DNA of 64,000 bases from Bacillus sp. FJAT-47783 (GCF_022808615.1 NZ_JAKZKS010000001.1:399884-463883); one strand, 5' to 3'; numbered from the stretch's first letter, positions 30,349 through 39,652 are shown. The notes: generated by a model from the letters alone, not told the origin. Translations and numbers: made by a program.

Positions 30349-30756
30349 TTACATTTCTTCTTCTACTTCAACTTCTGGTTGCTTTTGTTCAAACTGAACG
30401 CCAACAACGTGAATGTTAATTTCATTAATCTCTAGTGCTGTCATGTTTAATAATGCTTGACGAATGTTATCTTGAACTTTTTGGGCTACAGTTGGGATGG
30501 ATACACCGAACTCAATGACACAATAGACATCAATGATGATTCCATCATCTGACAAATCAACTTTTACGCCCTTTCCGTGGTTCTTCCTGCCAAGACGCTC
30601 TACAACGCCTGCAGCAAAGTTGCCACGCATTTGCGCTACGCCTTCAATTTCAGATGCTGCAATACCAGCAATCACTTCAATGACTTCAGGTGCAATTTCG
30701 ACTTTTCCTAAACTTGAATCATTTTGATTCATTTCTAATGCGTTATGTTCATTCAT
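30349..30756 (-). CDS. yqhY: Asp23/Gls24-family protein YqhY
   Basis: This 135-residue protein has the DUF322 core IAPEVIEVIAGIAASEIEGVAQMRG and a charged Glu-rich tail. In B. subtilis YqhY is linked genetically to acetyl-CoA carboxylase activity, and it follows accBC here too. It is probably cytoplasmic with no enzyme motif. A Shine-Dalgarno GGAGGTGACG precedes the ATG. Confidence 0.9.
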   Translation of the reverse strand: MNEHNALEMNQNDSSLGKVEIAPEVIEVIAGIAASEIEGVAQMRGNFAAGVVERLGRKNHGKGVKVDLSDDGIIIDVYCVIEFGVSIPTVAQKVQDNIRQALLNMTALEINEINIHVVGVQFEQKQPEVEVEEEM

Positions 30757-30775
30757 AACGTCACCTCCAACTCAG

Positions 30776-32125
30776 TTATTCCATTACTTTATGGAGTTCT
30801 AAAAATTTAGTATTAAATTCACCATTCACAAATGTTTCATGTTCAAGAAGTTTTAAGTGGAATGGGATGGTTGTCGACACACCTTCAATGACAAATTCAC
30901 TTAATGCACGTTTCATTCGAGCAATCGCCTCTTCACGAGTTGCTCCATATGTGATAAGCTTCGCAACCATGGAATCATAAAATGGTGGAATTGAGTAGCC
31001 TGGATAGACGGCTGAATCCACACGCACACCAAGTCCGCCAGGAGGCAAGTACATGTTAACCTTTCCTGGTGATGGCATAAAGTTTTTCTCTGGATTTTCT
31101 GCGTTAATTCTGCATTCGATTGCCCATCCGTTAAACGTGATATCCTCTTGTTTGTATTCAAGCTTTTCGCCAGCAGCCACTTTTATTTGCTCTTTAATTA
31201 AATCAATTCCTGTGACCATTTCTGTTACAGGATGTTCAACTTGAATACGCGTATTCATTTCCATGAAATAAAAATCACCTGTACGATAATCAAAAATAAA
31301 TTCTACCGTACCAGCTCCAGAATAGTTCACGGCTTGTGCCGCTTTCACAGCAGCTTCTCCCATTTCTTGACGAATCTCTCTTGTCAAAGCAGGAGATGGT
31401 GTTTCTTCTAAAAGCTTTTGTAAGCGGCGCTGAATCGTACAATCGCGTTCACCTAAATGAATGACGTTTCCGTAGTTATCCGCTAACACTTGGATTTCCA
31501 CATGACGAAAATCTTCAATATATTTTTCTAAATAAACGCCAGGATTTCCAAACGCTGTCGCTGCTTCTTGCTGAGTAATTTGAATACCTTTTCGAAGCTC
31601 ATCCTCATCACGAGCGACGCGAATACCTTTTCCGCCACCACCCGCTGTTGCTTTAATTATAACAGGGTAGCCAATTTTTTGGGCAATTTCCATCCCATCT
31701 TCCACTGTCTCAATAATTCCTTGTGAACCAGGTACGATCGGAACACCTGCTTCACGCATTGTCTCACGAGCAATATCTTTCGTCCCCATTTTCGATATCG
31801 CTTCAGCACTAGGACCAACAAAAATGATATTACAATCTTTACATAACTCAGCAAAGTCTGCATTCTCAGCTAAAAATCCGTAGCCCGGATGAATAGCATC
31901 TGTATTCGTTAATTTCGCTACACTAATAATATTAGTAAAATTTAAGTAGCTATCCTTAGAAGCTGTCGGACCAATACAATAAGCTTCATCCGCTAATTGA
32001 ACATGTAATGCCTCTTTATCTGCCTCAGAATAAACGGCGACAGTTTCAATCCCTAACTCTTTACATGCTCGAATAATTCGAACGGCAATTTCTCCTCTGT
32101 TAGCAACTAATAATTTTTTAATCAT
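30776..32125 (-). CDS. accC: Acetyl-CoA carboxylase, biotin carboxylase subunit
   Basis: This ATP-grasp enzyme carboxylates biotin on AccB in the first step of fatty acid synthesis. The 449 residues contain [17 protein letters not shown], the glycine-rich [14 protein letters not shown] loop and [18 protein letters not shown] with catalytic Arg and Glu. It follows accB by 11 bases. Confidence 0.97.
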   Translation of the reverse strand: MIKKLLVANRGEIAVRIIRACKELGIETVAVYSEADKEALHVQLADEAYCIGPTASKDSYLNFTNIISVAKLTNTDAIHPGYGFLAENADFAELCKDCNIIFVGPSAEAISKMGTKDIARETMREAGVPIVPGSQGIIETVEDGMEIAQKIGYPVIIKATAGGGGKGIRVARDEDELRKGIQITQQEAATAFGNPGVYLEKYIEDFRHVEIQVLADNYGNVIHLGERDCTIQRRLQKLLEETPSPALTREIRQEMGEAAVKAAQAVNYSGAGTVEFIFDYRTGDFYFMEMNTRIQVEHPVTEMVTGIDLIKEQIKVAAGEKLEYKQEDITFNGWAIECRINAENPEKNFMPSPGKVNMYLPPGGLGVRVDSAVYPGYSIPPFYDSMVAKLITYGATREEAIARMKRALSEFVIEGVSTTIPFHLKLLEHETFVNGEFNTKFLELHKVME

Positions 32126-32136
32126 AAACTCGCTCC

Positions 32137-32640
32137 TTATTCAGGCTTTACAAGGAATAATGGCTGTCCATATTCGACAAGCTGTCCATTTTCTACTAAT
32201 ACTTCAACGATTTCTCCTTTTACCTCTGCTTCAATTTCATTAAATAGCTTCATCGCCTCTACGATACATACAACTGTACTATGATCAACTTTCGAACCCG
32301 GTGATACGTATGGACTAGCATCCGGATTAGGCGAAGAATAGAAAGTCCCAACCATTGGAGACGTAATTTTATGTAAATTTTCTGTTTCCACTTGTTTTAC
32401 TGCTTCTTGCACGACCTCTTTTGTTTGCACTGGCGCTACTGTTTCGGCAACTGGTTGTGCTTCTACTTGCTGTACAGGCTGTGCTACTTTCTCTTGGACA
32501 ACTTTTTGTACAACCGTTTCAACTTCTTGCCCATTTTTTTTCAAATTAATTTTCATTCCATCGTTTTCAAACTTAAATTCATTAATGGATGATTGATCAA
32601 TAAGTTTAATAATTTCTCGTATTTCTTGTATTTTCAACAT
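32137..32640 (-). CDS. accB: Acetyl-CoA carboxylase biotin carboxyl carrier protein
   Basis: This 167-residue carrier has the biotinylation motif [13 protein letters not shown] in the C-terminal barrel, an N-terminal helix ([17 protein letters not shown]) and a Val/Gln/Ala-rich linker (about 38-85). ATG at 32640 follows GGGGTG at six bases; a GTG three codons upstream would overlap that site. A 19-base palindrome lies 66 bases upstream. Confidence 0.95.
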   Translation of the reverse strand: MLKIQEIREIIKLIDQSSINEFKFENDGMKINLKKNGQEVETVVQKVVQEKVAQPVQQVEAQPVAETVAPVQTKEVVQEAVKQVETENLHKITSPMVGTFYSSPNPDASPYVSPGSKVDHSTVVCIVEAMKLFNEIEAEVKGEIVEVLVENGQLVEYGQPLFLVKPE

Positions 32641-32978
32641 GTTAAGCACCCCTTATTTTTGTTCGTATTCGAACAAGCTTTGTAGTTACAAGCGATTTGA
32701 CATCAAGTACTAAAAGTTAGTACTACATAGTATCATACGACAATTCCGAGCTAAAATTCAATATGTTAGGGAGGTTACATATAGTACAAACTAATTAAAA
32801 TTATAAAATAATTCAACAAATTTTGAAACAATTTTATATTATTTTTCTAATTATGTCGAATTTCAAGCACCATTTATCACAATGTGCACATCAAGTGAAA
32901 ATAAATTGGCTCCTTCTATACTTGTCAATCTATCCTATTCCCCTATAGATATAACACTGAAAAAAACAAAAATAAAAA
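32641..32978 (-). promoter_or_regulatory. accB leader with perfect palindrome at 32706-32724
   Basis: AGTACTAAAAGTTAGTACT is a perfect eight-base-arm palindrome. It lies just downstream of a plausible promoter (TTTAGC, 17 bases, TACTAT on the minus strand, about 32725-32760). The half-site TTAGTAC is that of the FapR regulator of lipid synthesis, although the orientation of the halves differs from the canonical operator. The rest of this 338-base gap is AT-rich and holds nothing I recognise. Confidence 0.5.
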
Positions 32979-33000
32979 ACCCCTCACTTGAAGGGGTGTA
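32979..33000 (-). terminator. Terminator of the spoIIIA operon
   Basis: ACCCCT/AGGGGT (32979-32984/32992-32997) is followed by TTTTTTATTTTTG on the minus strand, right after spoIIIAH. Confidence 0.88.
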
Positions 33001-33003
33001 AAA

Positions 33004-33660
33004 TCATTTTGAAATTTTAAACGTGACTGCGACGTCTTGCATTGTGTTAATTTCTGATTTTACAAGATGGATAATTTCGTTCGCTTGTTTCTTCGAATGT
33101 TCAGAAGAAGTTTTGACGGTTATCCGTACGTGTTCACCATCAGCCTGCACTAACGCATCACTATATCCTTTTGATTTAATTAATGTTTCTAATACTTTTT
33201 CTTTCGTAGTTACAGCAGATAATTGTCGCATTTCTTCATACGCTTTACTTTTTTCTTCTGCAGAGGCATCTTTCGAACCGATAATGGTTTCTAACTCTTG
33301 TTTTCGTTCATTTCTTTCATCTTCTAGTTCCATACGTACAGCCGTAAATAAGTCATCGCTTGAAATGGTTGAGATAACATCCCCTTCCTCTGTTTCCGTT
33401 ACACTTTCACCTGACGTAGTGTTTTCTTTATTCTCTCCGTCTTCTTTTTGTCCTTCTTCTTCAGAAGGCTCACTTTCAGGCGTTTCACTATCTTTTTCAG
33501 GATTATCTTTTTGTTCATCTACCGGTGCGTCTTGTTGATCAGTTGAAATTGTCGCAACGTTAGAATTCATTCCTCCATCAGGTGAAGTAATGTAATAAAC
33601 GCTTAACACAACAACTAAGCTTAGCATTGTTAATAACCAAACGGTTTGTTTTTTTAGCAT
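33004..33660 (-). CDS. spoIIIAH: Stage III sporulation protein SpoIIIAH
   Basis: This mother-cell membrane protein has an extracellular ring-forming domain that binds forespore SpoIIQ to build the feeding channel. Its 218 residues equal the B. subtilis length. A single N-terminal membrane segment (about 7-27) precedes an acidic linker rich in Glu, Ser and Asp (45-110), then the YscJ/FliF-like domain. The ATG at 33660 has AAAGGAGG upstream; a longer frame is open but has no such site. Confidence 0.95.
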   Translation of the reverse strand: MLKKQTVWLLTMLSLVVVLSVYYITSPDGGMNSNVATISTDQQDAPVDEQKDNPEKDSETPESEPSEEEGQKEDGENKENTTSGESVTETEEGDVISTISSDDLFTAVRMELEDERNERKQELETIIGSKDASAEEKSKAYEEMRQLSAVTTKEKVLETLIKSKGYSDALVQADGEHVRITVKTSSEHSKKQANEIIHLVKSEINTMQDVAVTFKISK

Positions 33661-33664
33661 TTTT

Positions 33665-34306
33665 TTAATCCTCCTTTGATTTCTTCGGTAATATAGCGAC
33701 ACGATGACTAGGCACATCGAGAACTCTCGTAACCGCATCGGTCATCATTTTCTTTATTTGAATATTTTCCACCCCTTTGGCGACGATGAGTACCCCTCGA
33801 ATTTCTGGCTTTTCTACTTTAATAACAATGGGAGCTTCTTGATCTCCCTTTCGAATAATAACGACTTGTTCATCAGTCGATTGATCCCCTACTTCCCTTG
33901 TTCCACCATTTCGATCAGACTCTGTTGTTGACTGACTTTGTGTGACCGTATTTTTTTCTAATATTTTTTCAGAGGTGGAATCAACATTAACGACTACTGT
34001 TACATCATCAACACCAACGATTGTTTCTAATGCCTCTTTTAATTGATTTTCATATTCTTGTTCGAAAATATCGATGGTTGATTGATTTTCATCTGTTTGT
34101 TTAAATACTTCAGTACCTTCACTCCCATTGATATCGTTAATAGTTTCCATTGTTTCACGTTGCGACTGTGAAAAAAAATTACTCACAATCATAAAGGCTA
34201 TACCGATTAAAAAAAGAACGACTACGTATTGGGATTTCGAATTTTTTTTGTCCCCTCCAGGAAATAAATTTCTAAACTTATCTGCAAAACTTTTTTTATC
34301 TCCCAT
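33665..34306 (-). CDS. spoIIIAG: Stage III sporulation protein SpoIIIAG
   Basis: This 213-residue protein has one membrane segment (about 28-45) and a soluble ring-building motif domain (LKEALETIVGVDDVTVVVNVDST ... VEKPEIRGVLIVAKGVENIQIKK). It forms a large ring in the SpoIIIA-SpoIIQ channel. The start overlaps the spoIIIAF stop. Confidence 0.94.
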   Translation of the reverse strand: MGDKKSFADKFRNLFPGGDKKNSKSQYVVVLFLIGIAFMIVSNFFSQSQRETMETINDINGSEGTEVFKQTDENQSTIDIFEQEYENQLKEALETIVGVDDVTVVVNVDSTSEKILEKNTVTQSQSTTESDRNGGTREVGDQSTDEQVVIIRKGDQEAPIVIKVEKPEIRGVLIVAKGVENIQIKKMMTDAVTRVLDVPSHRVAILPKKSKED

Positions 34307-34941
34307 TATCGCTCGCCCTCTCCTCCTTCCAATTGAATACTAATTTTATCTGTGGAAACTCCCCAAATATGCGCTAGTTCTTTTATAACGTCTGCTTCAT
34401 TTTGTAGTTTTTCATGTTCTTCTTCCTCTCTGATGATCGGTTCTACTTTTATCGGTTGAATTGTTTCAATGGTCTCATCTGCTTCTTCTCCTGATCGTTT
34501 GGCTATCGTTACGACAATTTTTTCTAAATCTTTTTCTGATTGAATGTCCATTTCTTTTACATTAGTGGAAAGAACGATTGACTTAATTCCTAATCCATAC
34601 TTTCCGATCAACTCCTCTTCTGCTACAGATTCCATTTGGACAGCCATTTGTTCTAAAATATATGCATGTTTACTAGTCTGTATTTCTTTTTTCTTTAATT
34701 CCATCTCATTTTTTATCTGTTGATTCTGTTCTAAGGAAGGAATATTCATGTCAGTAATCGACTGAGGTAGGTCGTATGAGAATAGACGGAAGATAGGTGT
34801 AATGATGATAACCATTAATAATAGGCTCATCACTAGTTTTGTGTACTTTTTCATAGATGAATTTGGCAGAAGCATATCGACGACGAGCGCGAGCAAAATG
34901 AACAAAATAATATTCGTTACCCACTCTGTTAAAAACGCCAT
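34306..34941 (-). CDS. spoIIIAF: Stage III sporulation protein SpoIIIAF
   Basis: This 211-residue protein has two N-terminal membrane segments (about 8-26 and 36-55, VVDMLLPNSSMKKYTKLVMSLLLMV) and a C-terminal soluble domain (about 95-205) that resembles ring-building folds. It shares a base with spoIIIAG downstream. Confidence 0.93.
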   Translation of the reverse strand: MAFLTEWVTNIILFILLALVVDMLLPNSSMKKYTKLVMSLLLMVIIITPIFRLFSYDLPQSITDMNIPSLEQNQQIKNEMELKKKEIQTSKHAYILEQMAVQMESVAEEELIGKYGLGIKSIVLSTNVKEMDIQSEKDLEKIVVTIAKRSGEEADETIETIQPIKVEPIIREEEEHEKLQNEADVIKELAHIWGVSTDKISIQLEGGEGER

Positions 34942-34950
34942 TTAACCACC

Positions 34951-36153
34951 TTACCTTACCATCATTGTGAGATTGCCAGCTGCAATGATAACGGTTATAC
35001 TCAAAAAGAACATGACAGAGACAATTGCTAATGCGGCAAAAATATAAATGACACTTTTACTAATAATATCTAAACAATTGATAACAGGACCACCGCCTAA
35101 CGGCTGTAACAATGCTGCGGCAAATTTATAAATAAAGGATAACGCTAACACTTTTATAGCTGGAAATAAGGCGATGATTAATAGGATCGCCGCTCCAATT
35201 AATCCGACTGTATTTTTGAGTAACATGGAAGCACTTATAACGGTATCTGCTGCATCCGTAAACATTTTCCCTAATACCGGGACGAAATTCCCCGTTACGA
35301 ACTTGGCTGTTCGCAATGTAATTCCATCAGAAACAGCAGCTGAGGCGCCTTGTACGGACAAAACCCCTAAAAAGATGGTTAAAAACGCCCCTAACAGTCC
35401 AATCCCAATATTTCTCAAAAGCTGGGCAAGTTGCGTAACTTTAAATTGCTCTGATAGAGTACTAACTAAATAAAGGAGAGCTGATAAAAATAATAATGGT
35501 AATACAATTTTTTCAATTAATAATCCACTTGTGTTCATTAAAAAAATGATGACGGGATGAAAAAATGCTGCTGATAAAACCCCACCAGATGAAGCCATTA
35601 ATGCTAAAAGTAAAGGAAGTAGGGCGAGCAAAAAGCTTGTCATCCTACTAATCGCCTCTTCCGTATAAGAAATGGCAACATGGAAACTGTTTAGTGCGAT
35701 AATGATTAACACCATATAAACAATAGCATAGGCAATTTTACTCACAGTATTTTGTTCAAATGCCGTTTGCAAATGCTGTAATAATGTACTGAAAATGGTT
35801 AATAAAATGAGTGTTCCAAGCAATTTCCCATTTGCTAAAATTTCATAAAATAAAAACTTTACCATTCCTTGGAACCATTCTTGAATGGAAAAACGTTTTT
35901 CTCCTTCAATAAACTGATAAAGGGATCCTTTTTGACTTTCAGGTAGATAGCCGCCGTATTCTTTCATAATGTAATCCCAAAATGATGTAATATCTTCAAG
36001 ACCTATGTTTTCGACTTGCTCATGAATGTATTGTTGATCCATTTCTGCTTTGTCTTGTTGTAATGGTTCGTTAGCTTGTACAAAGTTTGGGAAAAATAAA
36101 AAAATGAAGAGGCTATACGCCATCATGCTGATGATGATACTTATTCTTTTCAA
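34951..36153 (-). CDS. spoIIIAE: Stage III sporulation protein SpoIIIAE
   Basis: This polytopic mother-cell membrane protein has a signal-like N terminus and about seven to eight hydrophobic segments from residue 110 on (KLLGTLILLTIFSTLLQHL, ALLPLLLALMASSGGVLSA). TTG at 36153 has AAAGGAGGGGGAG just upstream and gives 400 residues, close to 399 in B. subtilis; an ATG at 36177 is open but lies before that site. It may form the channel base with AF and AG. Confidence 0.92.
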   Translation of the reverse strand: MKRISIIISMMAYSLFIFLFFPNFVQANEPLQQDKAEMDQQYIHEQVENIGLEDITSFWDYIMKEYGGYLPESQKGSLYQFIEGEKRFSIQEWFQGMVKFLFYEILANGKLLGTLILLTIFSTLLQHLQTAFEQNTVSKIAYAIVYMVLIIIALNSFHVAISYTEEAISRMTSFLLALLPLLLALMASSGGVLSAAFFHPVIIFLMNTSGLLIEKIVLPLLFLSALLYLVSTLSEQFKVTQLAQLLRNIGIGLLGAFLTIFLGVLSVQGASAAVSDGITLRTAKFVTGNFVPVLGKMFTDAADTVISASMLLKNTVGLIGAAILLIIALFPAIKVLALSFIYKFAAALLQPLGGGPVINCLDIISKSVIYIFAALAIVSVMFFLSITVIIAAGNLTMMVR

Positions 36154-36169
36154 GCTCCCCCTCCTTTCG

Positions 36170-36562
36170 TTACGCACTTGGTAAAAGGCTAATGATCGTT
36201 TGAATGATAACTGAAATAATTGGGATCGCCAGCGTTAAAATCAATATTTTTCCACCTAATTCAATTTTAGATGCGATAGCTCCTTGGCCAGCATCTTTTG
36301 TAATTTGTGCACCAAATTCGGCAATATAAGCAATTCCAATGATTTTTAAAATTGTTTCTACATACATGACATTAACATTCGCACTACGAGCAATTGAATC
36401 AATCATCTGAATGATATGAGAAATTTGATCTATTAATAATAGAAAGATGACACAACCGACAAACACGACAAGCATAAAGGCAAACGTAGGTTTTTGTTCT
36501 TTCACAATTAATGCTAAAAACGTAGCAATGAGTCCAAGTCCTACAATTTGTATAATTTCGAT
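36170..36562 (-). CDS. spoIIIAD: Stage III sporulation protein SpoIIIAD (non-canonical start ATC or ATT)
   Basis: This small polytopic membrane protein of the feeding channel covers the frame IEIIQIVGLGLIATFLALIV then KEQKPTFAFMLVVFVGC, matching the B. subtilis N terminus MQIDIVQIVGLGLIATFL. No ATG, GTG or TTG lies in frame between the strong Shine-Dalgarno AAAGGAGGG and a GTG at 36505, whose use would remove the first conserved helix. ATC at 36562 (eight bases after GGAGG, 130 residues) or ATT at 36556 are the candidates. A sequencing error is possible. Confidence 0.8.
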   Translation of the reverse strand: MEIIQIVGLGLIATFLALIVKEQKPTFAFMLVVFVGCVIFLLLIDQISHIIQMIDSIARSANVNVMYVETILKIIGIAYIAEFGAQITKDAGQGAIASKIELGGKILILTLAIPIISVIIQTIISLLPSA

Positions 36563-36576
36563 AAAAGAGCCCTCCT

Positions 36577-36783
36577 TTACCCTTGGAAAAGAAAGACAGA
36601 TTTAATTTTTTGAAACAAGTCATCCACAATGGTTGCCACCATAAACAAAATATATATAAACCCCAATAGTGTTACCCATTGTGCATACTCCTTCTTTCCC
36701 ATTTGATCTAAAATGGTATGAAGAAAGGCCACAACAATTCCAATTCCAGCAATTTGAAAGATTGTATTTACATCAACACCCAT
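36577..36783 (-). CDS. spoIIIAC: Stage III sporulation protein SpoIIIAC
   Basis: This 68-residue protein has two membrane helices (about 8-26 and 36-54). The sequence VDVNTIFQIAGIGIVVAFLHTILDQMGKKEY is highly characteristic of the family. It is a component of the SpoIIIA channel and shares ancestry with SpoIIIAD. Confidence 0.95.
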   Translation of the reverse strand: MGVDVNTIFQIAGIGIVVAFLHTILDQMGKKEYAQWVTLLGFIYILFMVATIVDDLFQKIKSVFLFQG

Positions 36784-36809
36784 CTTTTGTACGCCTCCTA
36801 GCCTACTCG

Positions 36810-37325
36810 TTACATCAATAAAATAATAATTAGTAAACCAGATAATACCCCTAGACTTTTCACCATTTTTTCATACCTTTTTTGCGTATCAATCGCTTCA
36901 TCTTCTTCCCTTTCTAAATGGAGAAGGGCTAATTGAATATGTTTTTGTTGGGAAAGTAAATCATGTTGTCCAAGCGTCTCACCAAACTGTTTTAATACTT
37001 CTAATTCTCCTTGTTTTAACGCTGTATACCGCCAAATTTCAACTAAGCTTTCTTCCCACGCATCCTTCACACTTAATTTTCCTTCTTTTAATTTTTGAGA
37101 AAAAGATTCAAATAACCAAGACAGCGGTTTCGTCATTTGCTTAGCTAAATGCATTGAAGCATCGTTTAATGGCGTATGCCCGTACATGATTTCCGCCTCA
37201 AGTGCAGACAAAGCTACTTTTAGTTGCCGGAGTTGTTTCGAACGTTCCCGTAAATGCTTCGATGCTTCAAACCCTGTCCATGTCGTCGCAAGTAATATAA
37301 ATAGAGCACCTATCAGTTTTATCAT
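36810..37325 (-). CDS. spoIIIAB: Stage III sporulation protein SpoIIIAB
   Basis: This 171-residue protein has an N-terminal membrane helix, a central helical soluble domain (RERSKQLRQLKVALSALEAEIMYGHTPL) resembling type II secretion GspF domains, and a C-terminal membrane helix (about 152-170). It overlaps spoIIIAA by four bases. Confidence 0.94.
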   Translation of the reverse strand: MIKLIGALFILLATTWTGFEASKHLRERSKQLRQLKVALSALEAEIMYGHTPLNDASMHLAKQMTKPLSWLFESFSQKLKEGKLSVKDAWEESLVEIWRYTALKQGELEVLKQFGETLGQHDLLSQQKHIQLALLHLEREEDEAIDTQKRYEKMVKSLGVLSGLLIIILLM

Positions 37326-38254
37326 GTTGGAGTCACTCTCGCTTTTATCGGGACTTCCTTCCCTTTTCGATCCATGATTTTTTCAACATTCCCAGGCACG
37401 TCTTGTCTTCTCGATAGCAAAATATATCGGTCAAATATGCCCGCTTGAATTATTTCTCGAACTGTAGGACGTAACAATAAATCTTCAAAACTTTCCCCAT
37501 GTGCCGAAACAAATAGTTGTACACCTGAATTGATCGCTTCAAATAGTGCGTCTGTATCTTCTTTTCTACCAATTTCATCAGCAATAATGACATCCGGGCT
37601 CATCGACCTTATGAGCATCATCATTCCTTCAGCTTTCGGACAAGCATCTAGCACATCTACACGAATGCCAAATTGATGCTGCGGAATGCCTTTAACACTA
37701 CCAGCAATCTCGGATCGCTCATCGACAATTCCAACTTTCGCTGGTTTAATTCGATCGGTTCCTGAGCTTATTAGTCGAGCAAAATCTCGTAATAATGTTG
37801 TTTTCCCCGTTTGCGGTGGCCCAAATATAAGCGTATTTAACCATTTGCCTCCATACACATACGGAACAAATGGGTTACTTATCCCAACTTTCTCCTTTGC
37901 AACACGAATATTAAAAGACGTAACGTGACGAATAGCCTTAACCGCTCCATGTTCCGTAACGACCTTTCCAGCTAATCCAATTCTATGACCACCGCTAACG
38001 GTAATATAACCACGCTTCAGCTCTTCTTCTAACGCATAAATGGAATATTGACTAATTTTATTTAAAATCGTGACACTGTCTTCTAGCGTTGCTCTGTATC
38101 GCAAAAATTTTGGTCTTCCTCTTGCAATCACCTCAACTGGTTTTAAAACGCGAATACGAACTTCTTCGATTTCTTGTAATAAAGGGGGTGGAATTACATT
38201 CAATTCCTCTTTCAAACCATCTGGTAAAAAGGTTAGTAATTCTCGCAACGCCAT
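37322..38254 (-). CDS. spoIIIAA: Stage III sporulation ATPase SpoIIIAA
   Basis: This AAA+/secretion-type ATPase powers or assembles the SpoIIIA channel. Its 310 residues include Walker A FGPPQTGKTTLLRD and the Walker B-like SPDVIIADEIGRKED. It is the first gene of the operon, 27 bases from a sigma-E promoter. Confidence 0.95.
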   Translation of the reverse strand: MALRELLTFLPDGLKEELNVIPPPLLQEIEEVRIRVLKPVEVIARGRPKFLRYRATLEDSVTILNKISQYSIYALEEELKRGYITVSGGHRIGLAGKVVTEHGAVKAIRHVTSFNIRVAKEKVGISNPFVPYVYGGKWLNTLIFGPPQTGKTTLLRDFARLISSGTDRIKPAKVGIVDERSEIAGSVKGIPQHQFGIRVDVLDACPKAEGMMMLIRSMSPDVIIADEIGRKEDTDALFEAINSGVQLFVSAHGESFEDLLLRPTVREIIQAGIFDRYILLSRRQDVPGNVEKIMDRKGKEVPIKARVTPT

Positions 38255-38280
38255 CCCCCTTTTCCTAATTCTTTACTTTC

Positions 38281-38308
38281 AATGTATGCTAGCTTGGACA
38301 CAATATGA
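38281..38308 (-). promoter_or_regulatory. Sigma-E promoter of the spoIIIA operon
   Basis: The minus strand reads TCATATT, 13 bases, CATACATT, which agrees with the sigma-E consensus KMATATT-N13/14-CATACANT. Sigma-E control of spoIIIA is established in B. subtilis. Confidence 0.88.
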
Positions 38309-38315
38309 CTACTCG

Positions 38316-38585
38316 TTATTTGAATATACCGTACAAAATAAAACAAACACCTAATGTAATAAAAATAAGTTTGGAATACGATAATTCATTTGCAATATGG
38401 TACACACCGATTGTCATTGTTACAATAAAAATAACTGGACCCACAATGGCTAATATCGAGTTGATTGCAATCGCTTTTTTTAAATCGTTTGTTAAAATCA
38501 TCAGCATAGCGGCTGTAAATTCGATTAAAGAGGAAATTAAACGAACACCAGCCATTGAAAGGACAATAGGGTCAAATCGCTTCAT
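38316..38585 (-). CDS. yqhV: DUF2619 membrane protein YqhV
   Basis: This 89-residue protein has three hydrophobic segments (about 5-28, 36-58, 68-87). Location directly upstream of spoIIIAA and a size near the 93 residues of B. subtilis YqhV support the name. GGAGGAGC precedes the ATG. Function is unknown, and a sporulation link is inferred only from position. Confidence 0.85.
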   Translation of the reverse strand: MKRFDPIVLSMAGVRLISSLIEFTAAMLMILTNDLKKAIAINSILAIVGPVIFIVTMTIGVYHIANELSYSKLIFITLGVCFILYGIFK

Positions 38586-38707
38586 GTAGCTCCTCCTTGC
38601 TTGTCATCTCTAATAAACTGTATGACGTTATATAACCAAACATGTACATTGATATATATTGAATTTTCTGACACTTTAAGTATAATGAATGTATGGGGGT
38701 GGAACCT

Positions 38708-38833
38708 TTGCTCATTTACATATATGAGGGGCTTCAATGGATAGTTGGGATTGGCATTTATATCGTTTTACCGATTTATATTTTTCAACATATGAGAAAG
38801 AAACGAAAAATGCGTAGCATGCCATATGATTAG
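38708..38833 (+). CDS. Small single-pass membrane peptide (41 residues)
   Basis: TTG at 38708 follows GGGGTGG by five bases and opens a 41-codon frame. It has one hydrophobic segment (WIVGIGIYIVLPIYIF, about 11-26) followed by a basic tail (MRKKRKMRSMP). It lies between yqhV and the MITE-like element on the strand opposite its neighbours. I do not recognise the family. It could be a small regulatory membrane peptide, or a chance frame. Confidence 0.5.
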   Translation: MLIYIYEGLQWIVGIGIYIVLPIYIFQHMRKKRKMRSMPYD

Positions 38834-38863
38834 GGAAGTTTCTTTTTCAATAGAGGACGTGTA

Positions 38864-38993
38864 GGGCTGTCCGAAAAGTGGTATTTACGCCCCGAAATCA
38901 AAAAAGTAGACCGAAAGAGTACTGATGTTTCAGCATTCTTTCGGTCTTAATTTTGCAGTATTTTATCCTAATATGGACTTTTTAGACAGCCTC
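38864..38993. mobile_element. MITE-like element with terminal inverted repeats
   Basis: The left end GGGCTGTCCGAAAAGTGG and the right end, read in complement as GAGGCTGTCTAAAAAGTCCA, match at most positions over about 17 bases, the style of IS1182/IS4-like termini. The element is about 130 bases, has no coding capacity and contains an 11-base hairpin (AGACCGAAAGA/TCTTTCGGTCT, about 38911-38947). That hairpin may also end efp transcription. Confidence 0.65.
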
Positions 38994-39011
38994 ACTTTAA
39001 ACAAAGATGCA

Positions 39012-39569
39012 TTATGCACGTGATACGTAAGAACCGTCTGTCGTATTAATAATTAATACGTCTCCTTCATTGACGAAGAAAGGAACTTGAACAACAAGAC
39101 CTGTTTCAACAGTTGCTGGCTTCGTTCCACCAGAAGCTGTATCTCCTTTAATACCAGGTTCTGTTTCGGTAACAGTAAGTTCAACCGTATTTGGTAATTC
39201 AACACCAAGTGTTTCACCTTGGTACATCATGATATGAACTTCCATATTCTCTTTTAAAAACTTCAGCTCATGCTCAAGCTGAGATGCATTAAGCTCAATT
39301 TGCTCATACGACTCTGTATCCATAAAAACGTGTTGATCACCATTTGCATATAAATATTGCATTTTTCTTGTATCGATTTGGGCACGTCCTACTTTTTCAC
39401 CCGCACGGAATGTTTTTTCTTGAATGGCACCTGTACGTAAATTACGTAATTTTGAACGTACAAAAGCGGCACCTTTACCAGGCTTAACGTGTTGGAAATC
39501 AAGAACACGCCAAATGCCTCCATCCACTTCAATCGTTAAACCAGTACGAAAATCGTTAACTGAAATCAT
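39012..39569 (-). CDS. efp: Elongation factor P
   Basis: This three-domain translation factor relieves ribosome stalling at polyproline. Its 185 residues contain [21 protein letters not shown] and the modification loop [19 protein letters not shown] with the conserved Lys in PGKG, and the C-terminal motif [17 protein letters not shown]. It follows pepQ as in B. subtilis. Confidence 0.97.
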   Translation of the reverse strand: MISVNDFRTGLTIEVDGGIWRVLDFQHVKPGKGAAFVRSKLRNLRTGAIQEKTFRAGEKVGRAQIDTRKMQYLYANGDQHVFMDTESYEQIELNASQLEHELKFLKENMEVHIMMYQGETLGVELPNTVELTVTETEPGIKGDTASGGTKPATVETGLVVQVPFFVNEGDVLIINTTDGSYVSRA

Positions 39570-39652
39570 GTTATGTCCTCCTATTAATGAAATTTCTTAG
39601 CTGGAAGCTTTCAATGCTAATATCTGTTACGAAAGGAATGTTAAAAGCATCA

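Noticed and set aside
33023..33538. Plus-strand frame of 171 codons antisense to spoIIIAH
   Set aside because: It is the mirror of the acidic Glu/Ser-rich linker, giving a Ser/Cys/Phe-rich translation; spoIIIAH is well supported.
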